DNA of 64,000 nucleotides from Saccharopolyspora hordei (GCF_013410345.1 NZ_JACCFJ010000001.1:5193001-5257000), one strand, 5' to 3'. Shown: positions 25,599 through 36,427, counted from the stretch's first letter. Program-made: numbers and translations. The notes: a model not told the origin generated them from the letters alone.

Positions 25599-28500
25599 TC
25601 ACCGGACCATGCTGCGCAGCTGACGCGCGGCCACCGACAGCGTGGCCAGGTCGAGCCGCCCGGACCTCTTGATCTGCTCCAGCGCCGACGCGGCCCGCGC
25701 CAAGCGCGACTCGTTCGCCGACGCCCAGTGGGCGATCTTCCGCTCCGAGTCGTCCCCCGGGTCGCTGGTCCGCAGGACGTCGATGGTGATCGCGCGCAGC
25801 GATGCGTAGAAATCATCTCGCAACGCCAACCGGGACAGCGAGTGCCACCGGTCCCCGCGCTCCAGCTCGTTGACCGCCAGCAGCATCCGCTCCACGTCGA
25901 GGTGCTCGGCGAGCGTGTAGTACAGGTCCGCGCTCTCCCGCGGGCTCCGCTCGGCGCTCACCCCGGCGTCGCGCTCGGCCAGCTCGGCGATCTCGCGGAT
26001 GTCCAGCAGCGCGAAGGAGTCCAGCAGGGTGCCGACCCGCTCGGCCAGCTCCAGCGGGACCCCGGCCGCCGTCCACCGCTCGATCATCCGGGTGGCGCCC
26101 TCGGCGGCCCGGCCGCGCAGCAGCCCGCGGACCGAACCGGACAGCTCCTCGACCACCGGCCGGAAGCGCGCGATCTCGGCGCCGGTGGCCAGCGGCTGCG
26201 GCCGGTTGTTCAGCATCCACCGCGCCGCCCGGTCCAGCAGCCGGCGGCTCTCCAGCACCAGCTCGTCGGCCACCGAGCTCGGCACCGAACCGCCCAGGTC
26301 GTCGATCTGCTGCCACAGCGAGTGCAGGTCGTAGACGTTGGTGACCACCGCGAAGGCGCGCACCGCGTCGGTGCTCGAGGCGCTGATCTCCTCGGCCAGC
26401 CGGTAGGCGAAGGAGATGCCGCCGCCGTCCACCATCTCGTTGACCAGCAGCGTCGTGATGATCTCGCGGCGCAGCGGGTGCGCGGCGATCGCGTCGCCGT
26501 AGCGCTCCCGCAGCGGCTTCGGGAAGTACTCCGGCAGCCGGCTGCTGAACGCCTCGGTGTCCGGCAGCCCGCTGGCCAGCACGTCCCGCTTCAGCGACAG
26601 CTTGACGTGCGCCATGAGCGTGGCCAGCTCGGGCGAGCTGAGGCCCTCGCCGTTCTTCTCCCGCTCGCGGAACTCCTTGGCGGTGGGCAGCGCCTCCAGC
26701 TCGCGGTCCAGCCCGGTGTTCTTCTCCAGCGCGCTCACCTGGCGGGCGTGCACCGACACCATCGCCGCGGCATGCGCCCGCGAGATGCCCAGCACCGCGT
26801 TCTGCCGGTGGTTGTCGGCCAGCACCAGCTCGCCGACCTCGTCGGTCATCTCCGCCAGCAGCTGGTTGCGCTGCTCGCCGGTCAGCTTGCCGTCGGCGAC
26901 CAGGCTGTCCAGCAGGATCTTGATGTTGACCTCGTGGTCGGAGCAGTCCACGCCCGCCGAGTTGTCCAGCGCGTCGGTGTTGACCTTGCCGCCCGCGCGG
27001 GCGAACTCGATGCGGCCCAGCTGGGTCAGACCGAGGTTGCCGCCCTCGCCGACGACCTTGACCCTCAGGTCCGCGCCGTTGACCCGGACCGCGTCGTTGG
27101 CCTTGTCACCGACGTCGGCGTGCGTCTCGGTGGAGGCCTTGACGTAGGTGCCGATGCCGCCGTTCCAGAGCAGGTCGACCGGGGCCAGCAAGATCTTCTT
27201 GATCAGCTCGGCCGGGGACAGCTGCTGCACCGACTCCTCGATGCCCAGCGCCTGCCGGATGTGCGGGTTCAGCGGGATCGACTTCAGCGAGCGCGACCAC
27301 ACGCCACCACCCGCGCTGATCTTGCTGCGGTCGTAGTCGTCCCAGGTCGACCGCGGCAGCTCGAACAGCCTGCGGCGCTCGGCGAAGGACACCGCGGGGT
27401 CCGGGTCGGGATCGATGAACACGTGCATGTGGTTGAACGCGGCGACCAGCTTGATGTGCTCGGAGAGCAGCATCCCGTTGCCGAACACGTCACCGGCCAT
27501 GTCACCGATGCCGACCACGGTGAAGTCCTGGGTCTGGGTGTCCACGTCCAGCTCGCGGAAGTGCCGCTTCACGCTCTCCCACGCGCCGCGGGCCGTGATG
27601 CCCATCGCCTTGTGGTCGTAGCCGACCGAGCCGCCCGAGGCGAACGCGTCGCCCAGCCAGAAGCCGTAGGACTTCGCGACGTCGTTGGCGATGTCGGAGA
27701 ACGTCGCGGTGCCCTTGTCCGCGGCGACCACCAGGTAGGTGTCGTCCCCGTCGTGGCGCACCACGTCACGTGGCGGGGCGACCTCGCCGCCGACCAGGTT
27801 GTCGGTCAGGTCCAGCAGACCGGAGATGAACATCCGGTAGCAGGCGATGCCCTCCTCCTGGGCCGCCTTGCGGTCGACGGCCGGGTCCCCGGTGGGCGCC
27901 GGCGGCCGCTTGACCACGAACCCGCCCTTCGCGCCGACCGGCACGATGACCGCGTTCTTCACCGCCTGCGCCTTGACCAGGCCCAAGATCTCGGTGCGGA
28001 AGTCCTCGCGGCGGTCCGACCAGCGCAGGCCACCGCGGGCCACCGAGCCGAACCGCAGGTGCACGCCCTCCACCCACGGCGAGTACACGAAGATCTCGTA
28101 CTGCGGGCGCGGCTCGGGCAGCCCCGGGATCGCCTTGGGCTCCAGCTTGAACGCCAGGTAGGGGCGCTCCTGGCCGGGCGCGGCGGCGAAGTAGTTGGTG
28201 CGCAGCGTGGCCCGGACCAGGTTCAGGTAGGTGCGCAGGATCCGGTCCGCGTCGAGGCTGGTGACGTCGTCGATCAGCTTGGTGACCTCGTCCACCAGGT
28301 CCGCTTCCCGGGTCGCGCGTTCGGCGTCCTCCAGCGCCGGGTCGAACCGCGCCTCGAACAGCCGCACCAGCGTGGTCGTGGTGGTGCGGTGCGCCAGGAT
28401 CGCGTCCTCGATGTAGTCCTGGCTGTAGGCGGTGCCGACCTGCCGCATGTACTTCGCGTAGGCGCGCAGCACCGAGGCCTGGCGCCAGGTCAGCCCGGCG

Positions 28501-30563
28501 CGCAGCACCAGCGCGTTGAACCGGTCGACCTCGGCGGCACCGAGCCAGGCGGCGCGGAACGCGTCCTCGAAGCGCTCCCGCAGCGTGTCCAGCAGCTCCG
28601 TGCCGCCGGAGTCCAGCACCTCCGGCTCCAGCCGCAGGCCGAAGTCGTAGATCCAGTACGGGTGGTCGGCGCCGTCCAGCGAGATCTCGTACGGGCGCTC
28701 GTCGACGACCTCCACGCCCATGCTCTGCAGCACCGGCAGCACCCGGGACAGGGTGACCCGGCCGCCGACGTAGATCTTGAACCGGCGCTGCCCGCCGCTG
28801 GAGTCGCGCGGCGCGTAGAACGACATCTTCAGGTCGTCGGGGCCGGTCAGCGACTGCAGTCGCCGCAGGTCGGCGAGGCCCTCGGCCGCGGTGAAGTCCT
28901 CCTTGTAGGCCTCCGGGAAGCTGCCCGCGTAGCTGTGGCCCAGCTGGCTCATCGCCTCGGACAGGCTGCGCAGCACGTGCCCGTCGCGCCGGCCGCCGGT
29001 CTGCTCGGCGTTGACCTCCTCCACCATCTGGTCGTCCCAGGTGTGGATGGCCTCCTCCAGCCGCCGCTGGATGCGCCCGAGGTCCGGCTCGACCCGCGCC
29101 TCCGGGTCGGTGTGCACCACGAACGCCACCCGGGCGAGCGCGGATTCGCCGACCCGCGTGCTGTACTCCACGCTGGTGCCGCCCAGCTCGGCCAGCAGCA
29201 CCTCCTGCATGGCCAGCCGCGAGCTCGTCGTGTAGCGGTCGCGCGGCAGGTACACCAGCACCGAGAAGAAGCGGCCGTAGGGGTCGCGGCGCAGGAACGG
29301 CTTGAGCCTGCGGCGCTCGGCCAGCGCCAGCACGCCGGTGATGGTCTCCTGCAGCGTCTCCGTGTCGGTGGAGAACAGCTCGGTGCGCGGGTAGTTCTGG
29401 ATCTCCTCCAGCATCCGCTGGCCGGAGTAGGACTCCATCGGGAACCCGGCGTTGTGGATGACGGTGCGGACCCGCCGTTCGATGAACGGGATGTCCAGCA
29501 CGTCCTCGTGCAGCGCCGTGGTGGTGAACAGGCCGAGGAAGCGGTGCTCCCCGGTGACGTTCCCCGACTCGTCGAAGGTCTTGACGCCCACGTAGAACGG
29601 GTGCACCGGTCGGTGCACAGTGGACGGTTCGCTGGCCTGGGTCAGCACCAGCAGGTCCTTCGACCGCACGGTGCGCGCGTCCGGCCAGGTGGCCAGGCTG
29701 CGGGACGCCACGCTGTCGCCGCGCAGCACGCCGAGACCGGAGGCGAGCACGGCCTGCAGCGCGGGTTCGGCGCCGGACTCCACCAGCTCGTAGTGCCGGT
29801 AGCCGAGGAAGGTGAAGTGCCCGTCGGCCAACCAGCGCAGCAGCCCGGCGCCGTCGCGGACCTCCTCCTCCGGCAGCGGCGGCGGGTCCTGCTCCAGCTC
29901 GTCGGCCAGCGCGCGGGCGGTGGCGTGCATCCGCTCGGTGTCTTCGACGACCTCGCGCACGTCGTTGAGCACGTCGGCCAGCCCGTGCCGGAGCGCTTCC
30001 AGCCGCTCCTCGTCGGCGACCCGGTCGACCTCCAGGAACATCCAGCTCTCGGGGATCGAGTCGGCGGGCGGCGCGGTCGGGCTGGCTCCGGGCAGCACCT
30101 CCTGCAACCCACCGGCGACGTCGCGGCGCACCGCGATGATCGGGTGGATGACGCGCTGCACCTCGGCGCCGTCGCGGCCGAGCTCAGCGATCACGGAGTC
30201 GACCAGGTACGGGCTGTCGTCCGTCACGATCTGCACCACCGTGGCCTGGCTCTGCCAGCCGTGGCGGGCGCGGTCCGGGTTGAAGACCTGCACCAGCGGT
30301 CTGCCGGCGACGCGCGTCGCAGCCAGCTCGAGGTGCGACCGCAGCGCGCCGACCAGGTCCGCGGGCTCGTCCACGACGAGCTCCTCAGCGGGGACGTGCC
30401 GGTAGTAGGCGCGCAACAGCTCGGCCAGGTCCGGAGCGTTGTCGGCCGCCCGGTCCAGCAGGCGGCTCTTGACGAGTTCGGGGTTCTCGGACCGCTCCCC
30501 GCTCGGGGCGTCCCCATCGGTCTGCGGTCGTCCGGGCTTCAACTGTCCGGGATCAGAGGTCAT
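25599..30563 (-). CDS. gdh: NAD-specific glutamate dehydrogenase, large (GDH180-type)
   Basis: 1654 residues from the ATG at 30563 (GGAGC upstream). The very long bacterial NAD-GDH has an N-terminal ACT-like and helical regulatory half, then the catalytic core with the substrate-binding segment IVPVGAKGGFVVKRP and GFVVKRPPAPTGDP nearby, the nucleotide fold (TVVGIGDMAGDVFGNG), and a helical C-terminal domain. It oxidises glutamate to 2-oxoglutarate and ammonia. In mycobacteria this enzyme is controlled by GarA. The gene heads a probable operon with the thioesterase and the Rv2474c-like gene. The long opposite-strand frame across it is a codon-bias shadow. Confidence 0.96.
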   Translation of the reverse strand: MTSDPGQLKPGRPQTDGDAPSGERSENPELVKSRLLDRAADNAPDLAELLRAYYRHVPAEELVVDEPADLVGALRSHLELAATRVAGRPLVQVFNPDRARHGWQSQATVVQIVTDDSPYLVDSVIAELGRDGAEVQRVIHPIIAVRRDVAGGLQEVLPGASPTAPPADSIPESWMFLEVDRVADEERLEALRHGLADVLNDVREVVEDTERMHATARALADELEQDPPPLPEEEVRDGAGLLRWLADGHFTFLGYRHYELVESGAEPALQAVLASGLGVLRGDSVASRSLATWPDARTVRSKDLLVLTQASEPSTVHRPVHPFYVGVKTFDESGNVTGEHRFLGLFTTTALHEDVLDIPFIERRVRTVIHNAGFPMESYSGQRMLEEIQNYPRTELFSTDTETLQETITGVLALAERRRLKPFLRRDPYGRFFSVLVYLPRDRYTTSSRLAMQEVLLAELGGTSVEYSTRVGESALARVAFVVHTDPEARVEPDLGRIQRRLEEAIHTWDDQMVEEVNAEQTGGRRDGHVLRSLSEAMSQLGHSYAGSFPEAYKEDFTAAEGLADLRRLQSLTGPDDLKMSFYAPRDSSGGQRRFKIYVGGRVTLSRVLPVLQSMGVEVVDERPYEISLDGADHPYWIYDFGLRLEPEVLDSGGTELLDTLRERFEDAFRAAWLGAAEVDRFNALVLRAGLTWRQASVLRAYAKYMRQVGTAYSQDYIEDAILAHRTTTTTLVRLFEARFDPALEDAERATREADLVDEVTKLIDDVTSLDADRILRTYLNLVRATLRTNYFAAAPGQERPYLAFKLEPKAIPGLPEPRPQYEIFVYSPWVEGVHLRFGSVARGGLRWSDRREDFRTEILGLVKAQAVKNAVIVPVGAKGGFVVKRPPAPTGDPAVDRKAAQEEGIACYRMFISGLLDLTDNLVGGEVAPPRDVVRHDGDDTYLVVAADKGTATFSDIANDVAKSYGFWLGDAFASGGSVGYDHKAMGITARGAWESVKRHFRELDVDTQTQDFTVVGIGDMAGDVFGNGMLLSEHIKLVAAFNHMHVFIDPDPDPAVSFAERRRLFELPRSTWDDYDRSKISAGGGVWSRSLKSIPLNPHIRQALGIEESVQQLSPAELIKKILLAPVDLLWNGGIGTYVKASTETHADVGDKANDAVRVNGADLRVKVVGEGGNLGLTQLGRIEFARAGGKVNTDALDNSAGVDCSDHEVNIKILLDSLVADGKLTGEQRNQLLAEMTDEVGELVLADNHRQNAVLGISRAHAAAMVSVHARQVSALEKNTGLDRELEALPTAKEFREREKNGEGLSSPELATLMAHVKLSLKRDVLASGLPDTEAFSSRLPEYFPKPLRERYGDAIAAHPLRREIITTLLVNEMVDGGGISFAYRLAEEISASSTDAVRAFAVVTNVYDLHSLWQQIDDLGGSVPSSVADELVLESRRLLDRAARWMLNNRPQPLATGAEIARFRPVVEELSGSVRGLLRGRAAEGATRMIERWTAAGVPLELAERVGTLLDSFALLDIREIAELAERDAGVSAERSPRESADLYYTLAEHLDVERMLLAVNELERGDRWHSLSRLALRDDFYASLRAITIDVLRTSDPGDDSERKIAHWASANESRLARAASALEQIKRSGRLDLATLSVAARQLRSMVR

Positions 30564-30703
30564 CTTCAAGGCAGCTCCACGCTTGACGGCACCTCTTTGT
30601 GCCAACAGCTTCCACCATAAGACTGCCACTCGCGGGCCCAGTCCGAGGGAGGCTCAGCTGTTCCGCAGGAGGTTCTCACGCGGTGAGCGGCCACCGCACC
30701 GCG

Positions 30704-33700
30704 TCAGACCAACGGGTCCGTCGCCGCGGCGTCCATCCCCGACCGCCGGTGCCGCGCAGCGGCACCGGACCCTCGATCGTCCGATGTGGACGACACCGCG
30801 ACCCGAGAGGAGCGGTGGGAGCTCGTGATCCCGGACACGCGCACGTCGCCGTGCCGGCTGGTGCTGGCCGCCTGGTCACGGCGACCGGTCTCGTAGGCCA
30901 GCAGGGCCTCGGTGAGCAGCTCGGCGAGGCTGGCGTTCTCCAGCGAGTCCTGCTCGGCCGGTGCCTGCTGCTCCGCGACCACGAGGGTCGGGCGGGTGTC
31001 CTCGTCGTCCGGCTCGACCTGCGCGGACTCGGAGCGTGGAGCGGGCAGGTCGGACTCCGCGGGGCCGTCCTGGTCGGGCTGGCGGTGCCGCGCGATCAGC
31101 TCCGCCGCGGGGCGGGGCCCGGCCGACGCCTCCTGCTCCACGACCACGAGGGTCGGCCGGGTGTCCTCGTCGTCCGGTTCGACCTCCGACGACGCCGGGT
31201 CGGGGTCCGCGGCTCCGAGGTCCTGGTCGGGTTCGCGGTGCCGCGCGGCCAGCTCCGACGCCGGTTCGGCGGGTGCCTCCGGCTCCGGGTCCGCGAGGTC
31301 CGGCTGGGGGTCCTGCTCGGGCTGCTCACCCAGCGCGGACGAGGGAGCGAGCAGGCCGGACTCGGCGGTCTCCGGCTGCCGGTGCCGGGCCTCCGCGGCT
31401 CGACCGGACCCGGCCGCGTCCAGCCCGCCCAGTTCGAGTCCCGGCGGTGCCTCCGACTCCGCGACCGGGAGGTTCGGCTGGGTGTCCTCGTCACCCCGCT
31501 CGGCCTGCGCAGACGCCGAGACCGACGACCCGAGACCCGACCCCGCAGTCCCGACATCCTGCGACTGCCGATCCCGGGCGTCCACCGCCCGCGCGGACTC
31601 AGCCGGATCCAGCCCGGTCGGCTCGAGTTCGGACGACACCCCCGACCCCGCGACCGGCAGGTCCGGCTCGATGTCCTCCACACCCCACTCGGCCTGCGCA
31701 GACGCCGAGGACGACGCCTCAAGATCTGACCCCGCAGTCCCGACAGGCTCCGGTTGCCGATGCCAGGCACTTGCCGACCCCGCAGACCCAGCCGAGCCCA
31801 GCCCAGTCGACCCGACTTCGGACGACACCCCCGACCCCGCGACCGGCAGGTCCGGCTCGATGTCCTCCACACCCCACTCGGCCTGCGCGAACTCCGAGGA
31901 CGACGCCACCGGGTCGGACTCCGCGGTCCCGAGAGGCTCCGGCTGCCGATGCCGGGTCTCCTCCGCCTGCTCGGACCCGACCGAGCCCAGCCCAGTCGAC
32001 CCGACTTCGGACGACACCCCCGACCCGGCCACCGGCAGGTCCGGCTCGATGTCCTCCACACCCCACTCGGCCTGCGCAGACGCCGAGACCGACGCCACCG
32101 GGTCGGACTCCGCGGTCCCGAGAGGCTCCGGCTGCCGATGCCGGGTCTCCTCCGCCTGCTCGGACCCGACCGAGCCCAGCCCAGTCGACCCGACTTCGGA
32201 CGACACCCCCGACCCCGCGACCGGCAGGTCCGGCTCGATGTCCTCCACACCCCACTCGGCCTGCGCAGACGCCGAGACCGACGCCACCGGGTCGGACACC
32301 GTGATCCCGACAGGCTCCGGCTGCCGATGCCGGGCACTTGCCGACCCCGCAGACTCAGCCGAGCCGAGCCCAGTCGACCCGACTTCGGACGACACCCCCG
32401 ACCCGGCCACCGGCAGGTCCGGCTCGATGTCCTCCTCACCGCGCTCGACCTGCGCGAACTCCGAGGACGACGCCACCGGGTCGGACCCCGCCGCTTCCGC
32501 TGCCTCGACCGGGTGGTTCGGCTGGGTGTCCTCGTCCGCCTGCTCGAACTGCGTGGCCTCCCAGGACGACGCGGCCGGCTCCTCCGCCGGTCCGGCATCG
32601 ACCGACGCCTCCCACCCGGTGACCAGGGAGTTCGGCTGGGTGTCGTGATCGGCTCGCTGGTCCGACACGGGCTCCGGAGCCGGGTCGGACGGCGCAGCCT
32701 CCGCCCGCTCCGGCTGCCTGTGCCGGGCGAGCAGCTCCGCTGCTGGTTCCGGCTCGGCCGCGCCCTCCGGCTCCGCGCGGCGCCTCCGGCGCGTGCTCCG
32801 TTCGGCCCGGTCACCCTGCGTGGACTGCGAGACGGCAGCGAGCAGGTCGGACAGCGCGGTCCTGACGTCCTGGTCCGGATGGCGATGCCGGGAACCCGCC
32901 GATCCGGGTTCGGCCGGTGCCTCCGACTCCACGGCCGGGAGGCTGCGACCGGTGGCTCGGTCGTCCTGCCCCTCCAGCGCAGGCTCCGAGGGGGCGAGCG
33001 GGTCCGACTGCGCGCTCTCGTCCTGGTCCGGATGGCGGTGCCGCGCGACGGCGCTCACCACCGGTGCGGAACCTGTCGGTTCGGAGGCATCCGCATCAGC
33101 CTGCTCGTTCAGCTCGAACGCCGAAGACGGACCGAGCAGGTCAGGCCACGAGGTCCCGGGCTGGTCGGGCTCACGGTGCCGCGCGCCCGGCTCCACCGCC
33201 GAGTCGGTGCCGACCGGCGCGCGCTCGACCGGCTCCTCCGGACCACCGCCCACGAGCCCCTGGCCAGCGTCGTCCTGCTCCGAGGACAGACCGAGCGGGT
33301 ACGCCTGCGCGGTCCCGTCCCGGTCCGGCTCACGGTGCCGCGCCGAACCGGCTGCTGGCGCGGAGGCAGCCGGTCCGACCGGACCAGCGGGGACGTCCGC
33401 GTGGGTGCCCTGGTCATCGCCCAGCTCGGCTTCCGAGGACGGCGCGTCAGGCCACGTCGCCCCGGCGGCCTCGTCCGGCTGCCGATGCCGGGCAGTCGTG
33501 TCGGCAGCCGGCTCGGGATCGTCCGGTGCCTCCAGGCCCGCGACCAGCGAAGTCGCGTCCCGGCCCTCGCCCTCGCCCGGCGCTGGGTCCCCGGACGCAG
33601 CGAGCAGCTCAGACGTCACGGCGCCGACGGGCCGGACCGGTCGACGGTGCCGGGCGACCTGCTCGGCCGACGGCTCGCGGTCGGTCACTCCCGCCCGCTC

Positions 33701-36427
33701 CGGATCCTCCGGCTCCGTCACCGGGAGGTTCGGGTGGGTGTCCTGCTCGGAGTCCGCGGACGGAGGGGGCGGGGCCGACCGCGCGGTCCCGTCCTGGTCC
33801 GGCTCACGGTGCCGTGCGACGGTCTCCGCGGCCGGTTCGGGGTCCGCGGGCTCGGGCTCCTCCGGTTCGGCGTGGCGGGCCCGGCGACGTCCGCTGCGGG
33901 GCTGTTCGGGCAGCTGGAGGCTCGCCCTGATCTCGGCCAACGACCGGCCCCGCGACCGCCGACCACCGCGCTCCGCCTCGGCACCGTCCGACGAATGCTG
34001 GGCGGCCTCGCGGTCCGGGTCTTCGGTGTCGGCTTGCTCAGACGCGCCGTGCCGCGGTGGTGCGACCGCATCGTCCGGACGTGGAGCCTCGCCGAGCTCG
34101 GAGCCGACCGCCGGCAGGACCGCGGTGGTCTCGACAGCGGGCAGGTCCTCGCTCGCCGACGACTCCGGGGCTGCGGGGGCCGAGTCGACCGGATCGGCCG
34201 TGTCCTGCCACGCGGAAGGGGCGTCAGATGACGCGACGGGCAGCTCGGGGACGGTGTCCTCCGAGCTGCCCGACTGCTCCCAGAGCTCCGTGGGCCACCG
34301 CTCGGACTGCCCGGAGCTCTCCTCCGCAGGTTCTGACCGGTCCGAACCGCTTCCCCCCGAGGCACCGGCCTGGCGCACGCCGACCGTCGACTCGGACGGC
34401 TCCGCGCCGGCCACCTGGCTCTCGCGGTGCGCGGGCTCCGGCTCGTCCGGGGTGCTCGCTCCGCTCGCTCGGTCGGCCCGTCGGCGGCGCTCCCCGCGCA
34501 GTTCCGCGGCCCGACTGGTGAGCTGCTCCATCAACCGCCGAGCCGCGTCCGCGGCCTCGGCGTAGCTCGACACCGTCCCACGGGCTGGCGCGTCCGGGGA
34601 CCGGGCCCCGGCGGCGGCGTCTTCGTGATCAGCGGCTCCGTGCGCTCCTCGGTCCCGAGCGGTGGTCTCGTGCGCCGCGGATCTGCGCTCTGCGGATCCG
34701 TGTGCCGCGGGCTCAGGCTCTGCAGGCCCGTGCGTGGCACGCTCCCGAGCGCCGACCTCGTGCGCACTGACCTCCCGCGCTGCGGATCCGTGGGTCGCGG
34801 TCTCGTGAGCTGTGGCGTCATGGGCTCCGTACGCCGCCGCGTCGCGGGCTGCGGGCTCCTCAGCGGCGACTCCGTCCGCGGCCCCTTCGCGCGCCGCGAG
34901 ATCGTGCGCCGCGGCCTCGCCACCGGCAGTCCCGTGAGCCGCGACCTCATGCGGCTCCGCTCCGCCACCGGCGGTCTCACGCGCCGCGACTTCGTGCGCC
35001 GCGCCTCCGTGGGGTGAGGCGTCGTGCGTGTCACCGTCGCGAGCTGCGTGAGCCACGAGCTCATGCGCCGTGGCCTCCTCCTGCGGCGGGACCGCGGTGC
35101 GCCAGGCCTCGGCGCTCGCGCTCCGCGCAACGCTCTCAGCGCCGTCGTCCGTGGAGGGAGTCCGCGCCTCGCTGGCAGCTGCCGCTTCGCCGGGAACTGA
35201 CCCGATGGCTCGGACCGCCACGACCTCGGTATCGGACGACGGCTCGCGGTCGGCGTCGACCTTCGGGAAGACCGCCGTGTCCTGGTGCTCGTTCCGAGGA
35301 CCGGACGGCACCACGTCCGCGGGCTCCGCCTGCGCTCTTCGCCTCCGCCGCGGCCGCTCGGTGCCCGCGCCCAGCTCCGGGTACTCGGCGAGCAGCCGGA
35401 CCCGCGCGTGGTGCACCGCGGCGCGCCACCGCCGGTCGGCCGCGTACGCACCGCGCAGGGCCCGCAGGGCCTCGGCGAACTCCGTGCCGCGCTCGTGCAC
35501 CTGGGACAGGGTGCTGAGCGCCTCCGCGAGCAGGCCGTCGAGCTTGTGCCGCTCGGAGATGGCGGCCGTGTCGGCCAACACCCGCAGCGCCGCGGCGTGG
35601 TCGCCGTTGGGCAGGTGCACCCGCGTGGCCAGCGCCAGCCCCAACCAGCCGACCGGGCCGGCCGCCGCAGCGCGCACCGGCTCGGCCAGCACCCGCTCCG
35701 CGGCCTGGATCGCCTCGGAGCGGTGGCCGAGTTCCAGCAGGGACTGCACCCGCTCCAGCACCAGCCGGGTCCGGACCTCGCCGCTGTCGGCCGCGGGGTC
35801 ACCGAGCTGGTGGAGCAGCTCCAGCCCGGCGTCGGCGACCGCCGTCGCCTCGTCGAACTGACCAAGCCGCCGGTGGTGTCCGGCCCGGGCCGCGCAGACG
35901 CGCGCCCGGTGCATCCGAGCCGTGTCGGGGTTGCTCTCCCCCGAGCCGTACAACCGCTCAGCCTCGTCCAGTGCGTCAGCACGCACGCCGCCCTGCTCGC
36001 GCACCGGCATCGAGGCGGCCAGCGCCAGCAGCGCGTGCGCCCGCAGGCCCGAGTCGATCCGCTCCTGCTCCAGCACCGGCTGCAGGATGCGGGCCGCGAC
36101 CTCCGGGCTGCCCGCGGCGCACGCGCACCACGCCAGCTCGACCCGCAGTTCCGCCGTCACCTCGGCGTCGCCCGCCGACTCCGCGTCGCGGACCGCGGCG
36201 AGGGCCCGGCCGGTGACCGGAACTCCCCACCCCAACCGGTTCGAGGCGAACACGGCGAGCGCTTCGGCGCGGAGCCGCGCCGAAGCGTCACCGGTGCGCC
36301 TGGCGAGCGCGACAGCGCGATCGCTGAGCACCAGAGCCAGCTCGGGGACCCTCCACCGCATCTGGTGCGCGGGTTCGAGGAGTCCTAGCGCCGAGCCTGG
36401 CTGTGGTGGACCGGACACGCTCGCCAA
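30704..36427 (-). CDS. Giant TPR-like protein with long repetitive Asp/Glu/Pro-rich region
   Basis: 1907 residues from the TTG at 36427 (GGAGG four bases upstream; GTG at 36418 is an alternative). Residues 1 to about 370 are helical TPR-like repeats (ELALVLSDRAVALARRTGDA, LRVELAWCACAAGSPEVAA, GQFDEATAVADAGLELLHQL). About 1400 residues of low complexity follow: A/H/E-rich (THETATHGSAAREVSAHE type), then acidic units carrying the motif RHRxPDQ or RHRQPEP. The last 90 residues are again ordered (SLAELLTEALLAYETGRRDQ) and conserved in relatives. It lies between gdh and ettA, where related actinomycetes have a shorter TPR protein. The function is unknown; the length is unusual. Confidence 0.8.
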   Translation of the reverse strand: MASVSGPPQPGSALGLLEPAHQMRWRVPELALVLSDRAVALARRTGDASARLRAEALAVFASNRLGWGVPVTGRALAAVRDAESAGDAEVTAELRVELAWCACAAGSPEVAARILQPVLEQERIDSGLRAHALLALAASMPVREQGGVRADALDEAERLYGSGESNPDTARMHRARVCAARAGHHRRLGQFDEATAVADAGLELLHQLGDPAADSGEVRTRLVLERVQSLLELGHRSEAIQAAERVLAEPVRAAAAGPVGWLGLALATRVHLPNGDHAAALRVLADTAAISERHKLDGLLAEALSTLSQVHERGTEFAEALRALRGAYAADRRWRAAVHHARVRLLAEYPELGAGTERPRRRRRAQAEPADVVPSGPRNEHQDTAVFPKVDADREPSSDTEVVAVRAIGSVPGEAAAASEARTPSTDDGAESVARSASAEAWRTAVPPQEEATAHELVAHAARDGDTHDASPHGGAAHEVAARETAGGGAEPHEVAAHGTAGGEAAAHDLAAREGAADGVAAEEPAARDAAAYGAHDATAHETATHGSAAREVSAHEVGARERATHGPAEPEPAAHGSAERRSAAHETTARDRGAHGAADHEDAAAGARSPDAPARGTVSSYAEAADAARRLMEQLTSRAAELRGERRRRADRASGASTPDEPEPAHRESQVAGAEPSESTVGVRQAGASGGSGSDRSEPAEESSGQSERWPTELWEQSGSSEDTVPELPVASSDAPSAWQDTADPVDSAPAAPESSASEDLPAVETTAVLPAVGSELGEAPRPDDAVAPPRHGASEQADTEDPDREAAQHSSDGAEAERGGRRSRGRSLAEIRASLQLPEQPRSGRRRARHAEPEEPEPADPEPAAETVARHREPDQDGTARSAPPPPSADSEQDTHPNLPVTEPEDPERAGVTDREPSAEQVARHRRPVRPVGAVTSELLAASGDPAPGEGEGRDATSLVAGLEAPDDPEPAADTTARHRQPDEAAGATWPDAPSSEAELGDDQGTHADVPAGPVGPAASAPAAGSARHREPDRDGTAQAYPLGLSSEQDDAGQGLVGGGPEEPVERAPVGTDSAVEPGARHREPDQPGTSWPDLLGPSSAFELNEQADADASEPTGSAPVVSAVARHRHPDQDESAQSDPLAPSEPALEGQDDRATGRSLPAVESEAPAEPGSAGSRHRHPDQDVRTALSDLLAAVSQSTQGDRAERSTRRRRRAEPEGAAEPEPAAELLARHRQPERAEAAPSDPAPEPVSDQRADHDTQPNSLVTGWEASVDAGPAEEPAASSWEATQFEQADEDTQPNHPVEAAEAAGSDPVASSSEFAQVERGEEDIEPDLPVAGSGVSSEVGSTGLGSAESAGSASARHRQPEPVGITVSDPVASVSASAQAEWGVEDIEPDLPVAGSGVSSEVGSTGLGSVGSEQAEETRHRQPEPLGTAESDPVASVSASAQAEWGVEDIEPDLPVAGSGVSSEVGSTGLGSVGSEQAEETRHRQPEPLGTAESDPVASSSEFAQAEWGVEDIEPDLPVAGSGVSSEVGSTGLGSAGSAGSASAWHRQPEPVGTAGSDLEASSSASAQAEWGVEDIEPDLPVAGSGVSSELEPTGLDPAESARAVDARDRQSQDVGTAGSGLGSSVSASAQAERGDEDTQPNLPVAESEAPPGLELGGLDAAGSGRAAEARHRQPETAESGLLAPSSALGEQPEQDPQPDLADPEPEAPAEPASELAARHREPDQDLGAADPDPASSEVEPDDEDTRPTLVVVEQEASAGPRPAAELIARHRQPDQDGPAESDLPAPRSESAQVEPDDEDTRPTLVVAEQQAPAEQDSLENASLAELLTEALLAYETGRRDQAASTSRHGDVRVSGITSSHRSSRVAVSSTSDDRGSGAAARHRRSGMDAAATDPLV
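31621..32480. repeat. 189-bp in-frame tandem repeats inside the TPR-protein gene
   Basis: The marker cccgacttcg occurs at 31811, 32000, 32189 and 32378, an exact 189-base period, with a diverged unit starting near 31621. Each unit adds 63 residues (SASAQAEWGVEDIEPDLPVA, RHRQPEP) without breaking the frame. The central units are nearly identical, so they arose recently by slippage or unequal exchange. The same-length steps preserve the reading frame. Confidence 0.85.

Noticed and set aside
25374..30620. 1748-codon plus-strand frame opposite the glutamate dehydrogenase gene
   Set aside because: Composition is the complement of gdh codons and no family resemblance is seen.
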